Below are positions 7,486-15,563 of a stretch of DNA of 64,000 bases, piece by piece. This stretch comes from an uncultured Faecalibacterium sp. (lineage in GTDB: Bacteria > Bacillota > Clostridia > Oscillospirales > Ruminococcaceae). The notes under the pieces are model-generated. The model was not told where the DNA came from. It ran no database searches and was given only the letters and a program-made list of their open reading frames with translations. The stretch covers positions 1 through 64,000 of the forward strand of contig CAKTCK010000005.1 in assembly GCA_934539245.1 (NCBI GenBank), read 5' to 3'. The position numbers were made by a program, and so were the translations under genes. How positions within the stretch are numbered: position 1 is the first letter of the stretch; every line of letters begins with the position of its first letter.

Positions 7486-8652
7486 CTATGCAAATATCGG
7501 TTTGCATTTTTCAATCATATAAACACGAAGTTTTTCCGAATAATTCCGCTGATGAACAGTATCAGCTATCGTGTAGGTTACGAAGATGATTCCAACTCCG
7601 ACAGACACAATGATTCCACTTGGGCCGCCAAAAATACCTTGTGCAGTAATGGATACCACTAGTAGTGAAAGCGAGAACAACGCCTGCTTGCCAACTTGGA
7701 TAGCTGCTGTTTTCAACGATTCACCCTTGCAAACCAGCTTTACAAACTGTACGGTTGAAAAGACACCTATTGTTATAGCTCCAACAGCACCCATACTGCA
7801 CATTTTAGCTATATTTTCCGTAATTTCAAGTCCTACATTGGAGAGAACTCCCGTCAATGCTTGAGATGCTAGTTGTCCTACGGTTCTTCCTATCCCGTAT
7901 CCAATGGTGGATTGAATACCCGATGAAAGTCCAGACTTACCGCCATTGATTAAAGCATACTTAACGGAATCAGGTGTAACACCCGTTTGCGCCAACGAAA
8001 CTGCAAAGCCAATAGTAAAACCAACACCAATACCTATTGCAGCAGCTATTCCGATGCCCTTTATTTCATTTCTAAAGACTCTTTTGCTATTTGTTTTCTT
8101 AAGCATTTTGTCTTTGTCAATTTTAGGTGCATCGCTTGAATTGTGAAAGTCACCGTTATGCCCTTTTTCAAGATGTTCTTTTCTCGATTTATAAAATTTT
8201 ATATTGTCGGGATCTCCCTGATCTTCGGGATGATCTGCTACATTCTTTTGGTGATGGCCTTCAGCACCCCTAACTTTTCCGGTTTCTTTTATTTCCTGAC
8301 ATTGAGCATCATCCCAATCTGATGAACCTCGACCACCCATTTCGACATCGGCTTTTTCATAATCCCACGCAAGCTTAACTGCATCATTTCTTGCACCTGT
8401 ATATTCTGAATCTTTTGCTAATCCTTCTGCTACTTTATTTGCGATTCTTTCTCTTTCGGCATGGAAAGCGTCTAAAAAAGCATTCAGTTGATTATTGAAC
8501 TGTGTTGTAACCGTAGCAGTGGTGTATGCAGTAGATGAGATAGCTGTTGATGTTATTCCGCCTGTATAAGAAGAATCCACGCTGAACTTTGGTCTGGATT
8601 CTGTGGTTTGATAGAATGTCAAACTTTTATTGTTCCTTAGTGCTGTCAGCAT
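7486..8652 (-). CDS. HNH-nuclease protein with C-terminal glycine-rich membrane domain
   Basis: 388 residues in three parts. Residues 1-110 are Ser/Thr-rich and helical. Residues about 129-171 carry an HNH-type motif: EGHHQKNV, then DPDNIKFY, KEHLEKGH and DFHN, matching the H-H...N...H arrangement of polymorphic-toxin HNH nucleases. From about residue 197 to 365 the sequence is a series of Gly/Ala/Ile-rich hydrophobic segments (IGIAAAIGIGVGFTIG and others), a glycine-zipper-like membrane region. The upstream gene ends GTGA at 8661-8658; the stop sits in the GAGGTGA ribosome site for ATG 8652, so translation is likely coupled. A GTG at 8661 is the alternative start. It looks like an effector held at or in the membrane. 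Confidence 0.75.
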   Translation of the reverse strand: MLTALRNNKSLTFYQTTESRPKFSVDSSYTGGITSTAISSTAYTTATVTTQFNNQLNAFLDAFHAERERIANKVAEGLAKDSEYTGARNDAVKLAWDYEKADVEMGGRGSSDWDDAQCQEIKETGKVRGAEGHHQKNVADHPEDQGDPDNIKFYKSRKEHLEKGHNGDFHNSSDAPKIDKDKMLKKTNSKRVFRNEIKGIGIAAAIGIGVGFTIGFAVSLAQTGVTPDSVKYALINGGKSGLSSGIQSTIGYGIGRTVGQLASQALTGVLSNVGLEITENIAKMCSMGAVGAITIGVFSTVQFVKLVCKGESLKTAAIQVGKQALFSLSLLVVSITAQGIFGGPSGIIVSVGVGIIFVTYTIADTVHQRNYSEKLRVYMIEKCKPIFA

Positions 8653-8657
8653 AAGTT

Positions 8658-9485
8658 TCACCTCAGCTTTCGTTCACACTCAATCGAATACCTTGTTAGC
8701 TCTAGTTTTCCGTTATCATCCAGCTTGCTAAAGATATAGGAATAGACATGATTATAGAAAATCAGGGTTTCATTAAATAACCGTCCTGCATCATATGCAA
8801 ACAGCGTCGTGGAAACAAGGCCAAAAAGCTGGCTCTTATCCTTATACCGAGATTCATTGTTCTTGAAACTGGTAAAGGCAGAATTATACGCATTGACCGC
8901 TTTTTTGTTATAGTCGATATTATCTTTGTACTCCAACTGGCGCATCTTGGCACTGATGGTATCAGTACAGCTCTTGTTCAACTGGTCATAATGTGTTTTC
9001 TGCTCTGGCGTTAAGCTATCATGGTCAATTTCAGCATCCACAGCACTAATTTCCTGCAAGAGCTTGTCAAACTCTGCATGGGTCTTCGTATTTTCCAACT
9101 TTTGCTTTATAGTATAAAGCTTTTTGATTTGTGTGGTGTTGGCGGCCTCGACTGCTCTTTTCCGTTTTTCGTATTCTTCCTGTTCGAGCTGTGCAATGTC
9201 CGCAGCTACTGCACCAAGCCGATTACGGTATACCTGAATATCGTTGATAATATCATCCGTCAGGTCTGCATTTTCTTCATAAAAAGACAGAACAAGATTC
9301 GCCTGGTCTGCAAAACCTTTACGTTCATCTGTACGAGGCAATTTTTCAGCCAGCATCAGCAGGAAATCCAAGTATGCGTTTACACATTCTGGGTCTCCCG
9401 GAGCTTTATTCACCATATTGCGTCCAATCAGCAATGCTTCCTGAATTTTACCAGCATCCTTGTATTCATTAAACATCGGATTCAT
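8658..9485 (-). CDS. Helical/coiled-coil protein of unknown function
   Basis: A 275-residue soluble protein with no recognised catalytic motif. Residues 1-70 look like a TPR-type helical hairpin pair (AGKIQEALLIGRNMVNKAPGDPE recalls a TPR repeat). Residues 90-190 are coiled-coil (QLEQEEYEKRKRAVEAA, then LENTKTHAEF), and the C-terminus is aromatic-rich. It lies between the dynamin-like GTPase (53 bp away) and the HNH protein (coupled), so it may be an adaptor linking GTPase and effector. That is inference from position. An AAAGGAAA site precedes ATG 9485. Confidence 0.7.
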   Translation of the reverse strand: MNPMFNEYKDAGKIQEALLIGRNMVNKAPGDPECVNAYLDFLLMLAEKLPRTDERKGFADQANLVLSFYEENADLTDDIINDIQVYRNRLGAVAADIAQLEQEEYEKRKRAVEAANTTQIKKLYTIKQKLENTKTHAEFDKLLQEISAVDAEIDHDSLTPEQKTHYDQLNKSCTDTISAKMRQLEYKDNIDYNKKAVNAYNSAFTSFKNNESRYKDKSQLFGLVSTTLFAYDAGRLFNETLIFYNHVYSYIFSKLDDNGKLELTRYSIECERKLR

Positions 9486-9538
9486 AGCGATTTCCTTTCA
9501 TTCCAAATCCCAGTTGTAGAGGTCACGAAACCATTTCC

Positions 9539-11695
9539 TTACAATGGGATATGCTCGAAAAAATTCTGAATACCTTTTGCCGCAGCAAGCGAAGTTTCGA
9601 TTTGCTCAATATCGTAGCTATCGACAGTTGTCTGCAACCGTTCTACATAAGCAGTCCATGCCTGATCGAGCTGTTCGGCTGCTTGGTCAAATGCAGTTTC
9701 CGTCTGCGCCCAATATTCATTGATGGCCTTTCTGTACTGGTCAGTAACGCCTTTTTCTTCATAAGCGTTTACCAGTTTTTTAGCAACACTCTTTTCCCAG
9801 CCGCCGCCAAAAAGCTTCATAATTCCCAGTCCTGCACTAATCAGCGCACCTGCCACAATACCAATAGGGCCGAGGAAGTTGGCAAACAGTGCTACCTGAC
9901 CGCCTATACCAAGGAGAAAAGCCCAACTTCCAAAAGCAAATGCTGCATCAGCAGCTAGAAAAGCTCCCAGTCCTCCAATAATTCCGATTTTAGCAAGTGA
10001 AGATGCAAACGCATAACCAGCATCAAAGTCTGCATTAAGATTTGCTTCTTGAAACGAAGCTTGAACGCCCTCCTGATAATCGCTCACATATTCTTTGACT
10101 TTTACAGACAACTTTTCCGATCTTTCTTTCAGCAAATCAGAGCATTTACTTTGCATTTCATCCTGCAACTGGCTTGCAAATTGCTGAATGTCCTCTTTTT
10201 TGTTTTTGATTCCCTTGGATTTGATTCTCCGCGTAATTTCGTCAACGGTCAGTACCGATGCGCAATACTTCGTGCATTCGTTCAGAGATTCGCCGTTTAG
10301 CGTATGAATCAAATCTTTGATTTCGCGCTTCTTATTATCGTTTTCAGCAGTTCGTTCCAAATCGGAATCCTGAATATCTTTCAAAAGCTCAACGTATTTC
10401 TGCCGATCTTCGACAAGCGCCTCGTACTTTTGGATTTCAGCTTTCAAATTCGGCTCTTTTCTGGCAACATATGCCTGAACCGATTCTTTGCATTCCGTAT
10501 CAACGATTTCGGGAATTGTCTCCAGAACAGCTTCTAGGTTATTTCTAAATTTTTCGCAGAGCGCAGGAATATCAGTTGTATAAGTAAAGAAGCGGCTCTG
10601 AATTACAGTGGGAGAATAGTTATAGCCAGATTCTTCTGCACGGCTCTTCCAATAGCTGTCCGACAGCGTAGACATATATCGCTCACAGCCACTCTTCAAA
10701 ATATTGGCAAGAGAAATTTCATTGCCATTATCAACAGAATCTGCATGAGAAGCTACAACAAACAGGTTTGCCAGCGGTTTAAGATTGTTTTCGCCTTTTT
10801 TCTCTAAAACAGGGAGCGTACGGACATTGTTCTTCAGATATTCAATATCTTCAATTCTCAAAAAACCACTTGCCAGCGATAAGTAAATCAAAACATCTGC
10901 GTGTGCCGCAGTCTTTGCCGTAATAACATCATCACTCGCAGTTTCGGTTCCATAGCCCGGCAAGTCGATAATATCGCAGTTCAAAAGAATCGGAGCATCA
11001 ACGAAAACAACTGCGGAACCAGCCTCCGTCTTTAATCCACCGCCTTGGCGAGTAGAATAGGTTTCCAGAAGGCTTAAATCTCCTCCGGCAACCTTCCACT
11101 TTTCGCAGTATTTTTCATCATAAAGTCGTTTGGAATTCCAAAATTTCTCGTTGCCGCATTCTCTTTTGAAAATCCATGCTTCATCATGGATGAACGCAGG
11201 ACGATCTTTAATGTGCTTTACATAAACTGCCGTTGAAGTGGTCGGTGTCCATTTCGCTGGCATTTTTTCTGCACCAATCAGTGAATTGATGAGAGTGCTT
11301 TTCCCGGTGTCCGAGCGACCCACGATAGCCACAGTAGGTTTAACGAACTTCGACATGATGCCGATTTCAAGGTCGTCTATGTAATTTTTTCGCATATCAT
11401 CAGGAATTTCCATCTGTTCCAGCGCAGAATTAAGATAGCCTGACAAGCTCTTTTTGGTAAAGTTCGTTTTCTCCCAAGTATCTTTTGCATTGATAGGTTT
11501 GACCCGCGGCTTTTCATAAGAAAGGATCGTATTGAAGTCCAACCCAGACTTGGTTGCTATTTTGACGATCAAGTCCATATCAGGTTTCCCGGTCTTATCG
11601 AGTTCCTGAACTTCCTGAATACTGATTCCGTAGAGATTTGCAAATTCTTCCTGTGTAAGTTTGAGCTTATCACTCCGTAATGATTTGAAATCCAT
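9539..11695 (-). CDS. Dynamin-like GTPase with N-terminal helix-turn-helix
   Basis: 718 residues. Residues 10-60 resemble an XRE-type helix-turn-helix (LTQEEFANLYGISIQEVQELDKTGKP). A dynamin-type G domain follows: P-loop GRSDTGKS (126-133), TPTTST as switch I (150-155), DLPGYG (244-249) and ASHADS (315-320) in place of the usual T/NKxD. Residues about 400-540 are long coiled coils. Residues 563-632 are a glycine-rich hydrophobic hairpin, the expected membrane paddle, and helices close the stalk. This is the layout of bacterial dynamin-like proteins, which remodel membranes. The DNA-binding-like N-terminus is unusual. AAAGGAG precedes ATG 11695; 17 bp separate it from the 86-aa gene upstream. 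Confidence 0.85.
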   Translation of the reverse strand: MDFKSLRSDKLKLTQEEFANLYGISIQEVQELDKTGKPDMDLIVKIATKSGLDFNTILSYEKPRVKPINAKDTWEKTNFTKKSLSGYLNSALEQMEIPDDMRKNYIDDLEIGIMSKFVKPTVAIVGRSDTGKSTLINSLIGAEKMPAKWTPTTSTAVYVKHIKDRPAFIHDEAWIFKRECGNEKFWNSKRLYDEKYCEKWKVAGGDLSLLETYSTRQGGGLKTEAGSAVVFVDAPILLNCDIIDLPGYGTETASDDVITAKTAAHADVLIYLSLASGFLRIEDIEYLKNNVRTLPVLEKKGENNLKPLANLFVVASHADSVDNGNEISLANILKSGCERYMSTLSDSYWKSRAEESGYNYSPTVIQSRFFTYTTDIPALCEKFRNNLEAVLETIPEIVDTECKESVQAYVARKEPNLKAEIQKYEALVEDRQKYVELLKDIQDSDLERTAENDNKKREIKDLIHTLNGESLNECTKYCASVLTVDEITRRIKSKGIKNKKEDIQQFASQLQDEMQSKCSDLLKERSEKLSVKVKEYVSDYQEGVQASFQEANLNADFDAGYAFASSLAKIGIIGGLGAFLAADAAFAFGSWAFLLGIGGQVALFANFLGPIGIVAGALISAGLGIMKLFGGGWEKSVAKKLVNAYEEKGVTDQYRKAINEYWAQTETAFDQAAEQLDQAWTAYVERLQTTVDSYDIEQIETSLAAAKGIQNFFEHIPL

Positions 11696-11712
11696 ATCGA
11701 GGCTCCTTTACG

Positions 11713-11973
11713 TTATTTTTCTCGTTCAATTACAAGCTTTCCCGGCGTGTAAAATTGAATTTTATACCAAGACAGTTCTTCGCCTATCGGGTTCATAAAG
11801 TGATTCACAACTTGCCCAAAACCCGTTACAAGCATCTTTCCCAGTGGATTTGCTTTCAAATCCAATCCATATTTTTTCTTTACCGTATCCGCGTACGACG
11901 TTACAATCGTGATTTCCGGTGCCCTTTCTTTCAGAGCATTGCGCAGTTCGGTCTCATTTGCAACCATCTTCAT
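11713..11973 (-). CDS. Small hypothetical protein in the WYL-dynamin operon
   Basis: An 86-residue protein starting MKMVANETELRNALKERAPE, with a short hydrophobic or glycine-containing middle (LGKMLVTGFGQVVNHF) and a basic end. No family is recognised. TAAGGAGG lies 7 bp before the start. It is 12 bp downstream of the WYL regulator and 17 bp upstream of the GTPase, so it is almost certainly part of the same transcript. The middle segment could be a short amphipathic membrane-binding helix, but this is only a guess from composition. Confidence 0.7.
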   Translation of the reverse strand: MKMVANETELRNALKERAPEITIVTSYADTVKKKYGLDLKANPLGKMLVTGFGQVVNHFMNPIGEELSWYKIQFYTPGKLVIEREK

Positions 11974-11985
11974 AAAACAACCTCC

Positions 11986-12993
11986 TTAGTATTGGCCGTT
12001 CATACGTTCGATTTCCTGCTCCATCTCTTGCACCAGCGTTTCCGGTGCAGTCACTTTGACTTTGCTGCCCTGACTGAGCAGCCACATTTTCACGCCCGTT
12101 CCAAAGACTTCGGCTTCAATAGAGCAAACACCCTCTTTTTCATCTACGACTTTTGCCATCGGGAACTTGTCCAGCACAGCTTCCACCGATGGGCCATAGT
12201 AGTTGAAGCTGATTTTCTGCGGCTCACCGCCGAACATGAACTGAGTGCGGTTCTTATACTCGCCCTCTTTGAAGCGGTCTTTATAAGGAACAGAGAACTT
12301 TTCACCTGTTTCCTTGATGGAGTGGATTCTATCAAGCCGATAAATGGTGGGATAAGGATCGTTCTTTTTATGGAAAGCCTCTCTGGCGGAGTGATCTGTG
12401 ATAACACCCATGAGATAGAAATAATACTCTGAGAACATCAATCCCACCGGCTCAACAGTCCGTTTTACGATTTGACGGTCTTTCAGCTTCTGATACTCAA
12501 TTTCCAGTACCGACTGATTTCGGATGGCCTGTGCCACCATCCACAGATTGTCCGGGTCAACGGTTGCATGAGCCGGGTCGTGATAGTTGAACAGTTCATT
12601 GCTGATAAACCACTCAATGTCGCTCTTTTCTTTCTGAGGTACACAAAGGTTCAGGATGATTTGCAGCTGCTTTTCAACTTGTTCTTTGGTAAAAGCACGG
12701 CTTTCCAGCAAAATCTTGCATAGGGCCAGCACCTCACCTTTGGAAAGCTGCTCGATCTCCTGTGTGACCAGACGGTAGCCGTTTTCCTTTTTGTCGTACT
12801 CGATTTTTCGTACGATGCCTTCTTTGGCACACTGTTCCGAAAGAAAATCCCGGATGCTGTCGATGTCTCTCTGGATAGAACGGACGTTCACATGGTACTG
12901 CTCTGCGGCCTGTTGCTTATTGATGAGCTTGCCAGAAAGAAAATCCTGATAAAGTTCCAACACACGGGTCGTTTTTAAGGTATCTGCTGTCAT
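11986..12993 (-). CDS. WYL-domain transcriptional regulator
   Basis: 335 residues with an N-terminal winged helix (TTRVLELYQDFLSGKLINKQQAAEQYHVNVRSIQRDIDSIRDFL, residues about 8-50), a central WYL domain (QAIRNQSVLEIEYQKLKDRQIVKRTVEPVGLMFSEYYFYLMGVI, about 165-210) and a C-terminal WCX-like segment. WYL regulators bind nucleic-acid ligands and are frequent first genes of bacterial defence islands (BrxR and CapW types). It is the first gene of the leftward operon and divergent from the XRE gene at 13232. A TATAAT box and two 9-bp direct repeats lie upstream at 13023-13073, suggesting autoregulation. Confidence 0.9.
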   Translation of the reverse strand: MTADTLKTTRVLELYQDFLSGKLINKQQAAEQYHVNVRSIQRDIDSIRDFLSEQCAKEGIVRKIEYDKKENGYRLVTQEIEQLSKGEVLALCKILLESRAFTKEQVEKQLQIILNLCVPQKEKSDIEWFISNELFNYHDPAHATVDPDNLWMVAQAIRNQSVLEIEYQKLKDRQIVKRTVEPVGLMFSEYYFYLMGVITDHSAREAFHKKNDPYPTIYRLDRIHSIKETGEKFSVPYKDRFKEGEYKNRTQFMFGGEPQKISFNYYGPSVEAVLDKFPMAKVVDEKEGVCSIEAEVFGTGVKMWLLSQGSKVKVTAPETLVQEMEQEIERMNGQY

Positions 12994-13022
12994 TGGTTTG
13001 TCCTCCTCTTTGGTTCAGCCCC

Positions 13023-13073
13023 ATTATAACAACCGTGGTGGACAGGCATTGTCTATCTTCTTTTTTGTCTATC
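13023..13073 (-). promoter_or_regulatory. Promoter/operator region of the WYL operon
   Basis: On the minus strand a TATAAT box lies at 13028-13023, with no good -35 box at 17 bp. Upstream of it, plus-strand TTGTCTATC occurs twice (13049-13057 and 13065-13073), 16 bp apart, and GACAGGCATTGTC (13041-13053) is an interrupted palindrome overlapping the first copy. This is the arrangement expected for an operator bound by the WYL protein. Assignment is an inference. Confidence 0.5.
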
Positions 13074-13188
13074 AAAAAGTTTTTGGTTCTAAAATCTGTG
13101 CGAGATTTCTAAAAAGGGTTTGATTGCTACGATATATACTATTGAAAGTATACGACTAATGCAATTAACGGTCAAGCCTTGGAACAAT

Positions 13189-13215
13189 AAAATCGTAAGT
13201 AATCACTACGATTTT
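13189..13215 (+). promoter_or_regulatory. Inverted repeat before the XRE gene, likely its operator
   Basis: AAAATCGTA (13189-13197) and TACGATTTT (13207-13215) form a perfect inverted repeat with a 9-bp spacer, ending 16 bp before ATG 13232. Further TACGA half-sites occur at 13128 and 13151. XRE regulators bind such repeats and usually repress their own gene. Confidence 0.6.
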
Positions 13216-13231
13216 TACAAGGAGGTCAACC

Positions 13232-13573
13232 ATGGAACGAGAGAAGCCTACATTTGATATTTTAGGGCGCATTGAGCAGGAGCGTCTTGCCCGTGGCTGG
13301 TCTGAGTATGCCCTTGCAGAAAACTCCGGCCTGACACAATCTACCATTTCCACATGGCGCAGACGAAATCTTCAACCCAATGTAGCTTCTCTTGAGAAAA
13401 TCTGCTCCGGCCTTGGCATCACGCTTTCTCAGTTTTTTCAGGAGGAGGACTCAGTTTATCTGACGAAGGAGCAAAAGAAGCTTCTTGATCTCTGGGCTAA
13501 ACTCTCTCCTGCTCAAAGAGAAGCAGTCACTAAAATGCTGTGTGCTTTCCTATATATAGAGGAAGAGCCCTGA
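13232..13573 (+). CDS. XRE-family transcriptional regulator
   Basis: 113 residues with an N-terminal lambda-repressor-type helix-turn-helix (ILGRIEQERLARGWSEYALAENSGLTQSTISTWRRRNLQPNVASLEKICSGL, residues 7-60) and a short C-terminal tail LTKEQKKLLDLWAKLSPAQREAVTKML that may drive oligomerisation. AAGGAGG lies 8 bp before ATG 13232. It is transcribed away from the WYL operon and has a palindromic operator just upstream. The tail reappears as a separate small gene at 6913. A terminator at 13597-13632 separates it from the converging AAA protease gene. Confidence 0.9.
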   Translation: MEREKPTFDILGRIEQERLARGWSEYALAENSGLTQSTISTWRRRNLQPNVASLEKICSGLGITLSQFFQEEDSVYLTKEQKKLLDLWAKLSPAQREAVTKMLCAFLYIEEEP

Positions 13574-13596
13574 GTTTCAACTGCATATTGCCAGAT

Positions 13597-13640
13597 AAAA
13601 GCGGTCAAGCCACGAAGAGCTTGACCGCTTTTATCCTTTT
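13597..13640. terminator. Bidirectional terminator between converging genes
   Basis: AAAAGCGGTCAAGC (13597-13610) pairs perfectly with GCTTGACCGCTTTT (13619-13632), followed by ATCCTTTT on the plus strand. It sits between the XRE gene (plus) and the AAA/M41 gene (minus). Confidence 0.75.
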
Positions 13641-13652
13641 GAATAATAGGGT

Positions 13653-14909
13653 TTAGGTACAGGATTCCCGGATTTTTGCCAGATCACTGTTCAGCAGCGT
13701 TTCATGTTCCAGAAGTTCTTTCTGGACAGCAAGCAGGAAATCTCTGTTATCATAGAGGATTTTGTAGGCTCTGCGGTATAACTCTTCCATCTTAGCTGCT
13801 TTTATAGCTTCGCTACTGAAAAGTCTTGTCTCCGACATTCTATTATTCGCCGATTCGACCTCCGAGAAACCAGCACCTGCGAGGGATGTCATCCAAAGAT
13901 CAAGCAGACGATTGGCATTCTGAATGTCACCACTTGCATTTACATCAATCACTCCATAAATTAAAGACACACCTGCTTTTCCTGCCAAAGTCTTCGTTAT
14001 ATCGTTCAGAAGTTCTTCTTCGTTTTTCAAGTAAGTAGAACAACCATTCTCGAAGCCACCAATGCAGCTCTGATTTCCATGAATAGTAACGATGCCGATG
14101 CTGTCAGGATTCAGAATCTCTCCTACAACTGCGTGAGCGGCTTCATGTAATGCGATCTTCTGCAACTCTATGGAGTCAGTTTCTTTATCTGCCTTTTGGA
14201 GTTTATAAACTACCTGAAGCAAGGCATCTGTTACATCATCTTTGTAAATATGCTCGTGTCCTTGGTAGGTGCTATTCAATGCAGCAAGGTTCATTACTGT
14301 TTCAAGGGTAGCACAACTCACCTTGGGCATAGCTTTGACGATATCCGAGATAAGAACATCTTCTGCCAAATCCTTGTCCCGGAGATAATAGCTGACGATC
14401 CTTTCTGCAATCTTTCCCGTTGGAGGTTCGAGATAGAGCGTGTAATCGAATCTTCCGGGCCTCAGCAGCGATGGCGGCATATACTTTGTGTCATTCGTCG
14501 TGGCAATCACAAAAATGTCTGTGCTCCTTGCGTCATCAATACAGGCTTGCAGACAAGCCCATTCCGGTGCATAGGGAGAATTGGATTCTACATAGAGGTT
14601 CAAATCCTCCAAGAGCAGTATACTAGGTGCGGCCTCTTTTGCGGCCGAGAAAGCAGCCCTCAATTCATCCAGAAAACTGTTCTCCTGACTGGTTTTTCGA
14701 AAGACAAGAGACTTGCGGCCTGCTTCTTTTATAAAGACGGTTGCCAGCAAACTTTTGCCAAGGCCAGGATCAGATTCCATCAGAAGCCCTCTGGGGATAG
14801 AAGCTCCTTTGCTTTTATAGAGTTCTGGCCTTTTCAGGGTATCCAATATCTGGCGTAGGATATTTTTAATTGATTCGTAACCAATAATTTTTTCATCGAA
14901 CTTGTCCAT
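13653..14909 (-). CDS. FtsH-like AAA+ ATPase with M41 metallopeptidase domain, no membrane anchor
   Basis: 418 residues from ATG 14909, which has AAAGGAGG 9 bp upstream. Walker A is ESDPGLGKSLL (about 45-55). Walker B reads ILLLEDLN (about 98-104), with Glu-Asp in place of the usual Asp-Glu. The second region of homology is LLRPGRFD (148-155). The peptidase motif HEAAH (255-259) and the third zinc ligand Asp328 in GDIQNANRL match M41/FtsH peptidases. Unlike FtsH there is no N-terminal membrane segment and the protein is about 200 residues shorter. It is upstream of nothing on its strand except the relaxase, 27 bp away. Likely a cytosolic element-encoded protease; target unknown. Confidence 0.85.
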   Translation of the reverse strand: MDKFDEKIIGYESIKNILRQILDTLKRPELYKSKGASIPRGLLMESDPGLGKSLLATVFIKEAGRKSLVFRKTSQENSFLDELRAAFSAAKEAAPSILLLEDLNLYVESNSPYAPEWACLQACIDDARSTDIFVIATTNDTKYMPPSLLRPGRFDYTLYLEPPTGKIAERIVSYYLRDKDLAEDVLISDIVKAMPKVSCATLETVMNLAALNSTYQGHEHIYKDDVTDALLQVVYKLQKADKETDSIELQKIALHEAAHAVVGEILNPDSIGIVTIHGNQSCIGGFENGCSTYLKNEEELLNDITKTLAGKAGVSLIYGVIDVNASGDIQNANRLLDLWMTSLAGAGFSEVESANNRMSETRLFSSEAIKAAKMEELYRRAYKILYDNRDFLLAVQKELLEHETLLNSDLAKIRESCT

Positions 14910-14936
14910 TGTTATAGACCTCCTTTGGTTCATCGT

Positions 14937-15563
14937 TTAATAATCTGGGCATTCGTCATATTCGATGCCCAGAACTTCCATCCGCTCCCTTGGGTTTTTC
15001 GGAAGATATACAGCAACCGAATATTCCCGGTTTTCGCTGCGTACTCGTTTCGATATAGACCTTTTGATGTATTGCACACTATAACCATTGAGTATCCCAT
15101 TGATTTGATTCCGCTCGTAATTATAGCTCATGTGGAACTTATTTAAATTCTGATAGGAAATAGTATCTACGATAACATGGATATGTGGGTTTTCTGTGCC
15201 GAAATGAATTGCATACGCAGCAATATAACCATTGTTAGCATAAAAAGACACTATCCGTTCAGCAATTACCTTTAATGTCGCTATTAAAGGATTCTCCTCT
15301 TTAGAAAATGAAATCACTCTATGCTTTGCCAAATCTTTCCGATGCTTGAATTGTCTCCTATGGTTGAATTCCATAAATTGATGTACCGCTAAAGGATTTC
15401 TCATATACCAAAATGGAAAACCAAAAGGTTTGCACCCAACAAATTGACTGTCGTTCATTATTGTCTTTTGAGGATCAAACGCATAGCAAAGAAGGCTGCA
15501 AACGTCTTGCTCTGTAGGATATTCAATCTTTTCACTTTCGTTCACGAATTTGATAATCGGCAT
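14937..15563 (-). CDS. Short MobA/VirD2-type relaxase
   Basis: A 208-residue protein with the histidine motif of relaxases: AYAIHFGTENPHIHVIVDT, with His120, His127 and His129, and an upstream HRVISFSKEE block containing His81. Such enzymes nick oriT and carry the strand during conjugation. It is compact, lacking the long C-terminal helicase or primase extension of classic MobA, and the catalytic tyrosine is not obvious (candidates near the N-terminus include Tyr15 and Tyr53). The start overlaps the ribbon-helix-helix gene by 32 bp. It makes the element mobilizable, probably with transfer machinery supplied elsewhere. Confidence 0.75.
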   Translation of the reverse strand: MPIIKFVNESEKIEYPTEQDVCSLLCYAFDPQKTIMNDSQFVGCKPFGFPFWYMRNPLAVHQFMEFNHRRQFKHRKDLAKHRVISFSKEENPLIATLKVIAERIVSFYANNGYIAAYAIHFGTENPHIHVIVDTISYQNLNKFHMSYNYERNQINGILNGYSVQYIKRSISKRVRSENREYSVAVYLPKNPRERMEVLGIEYDECPDY

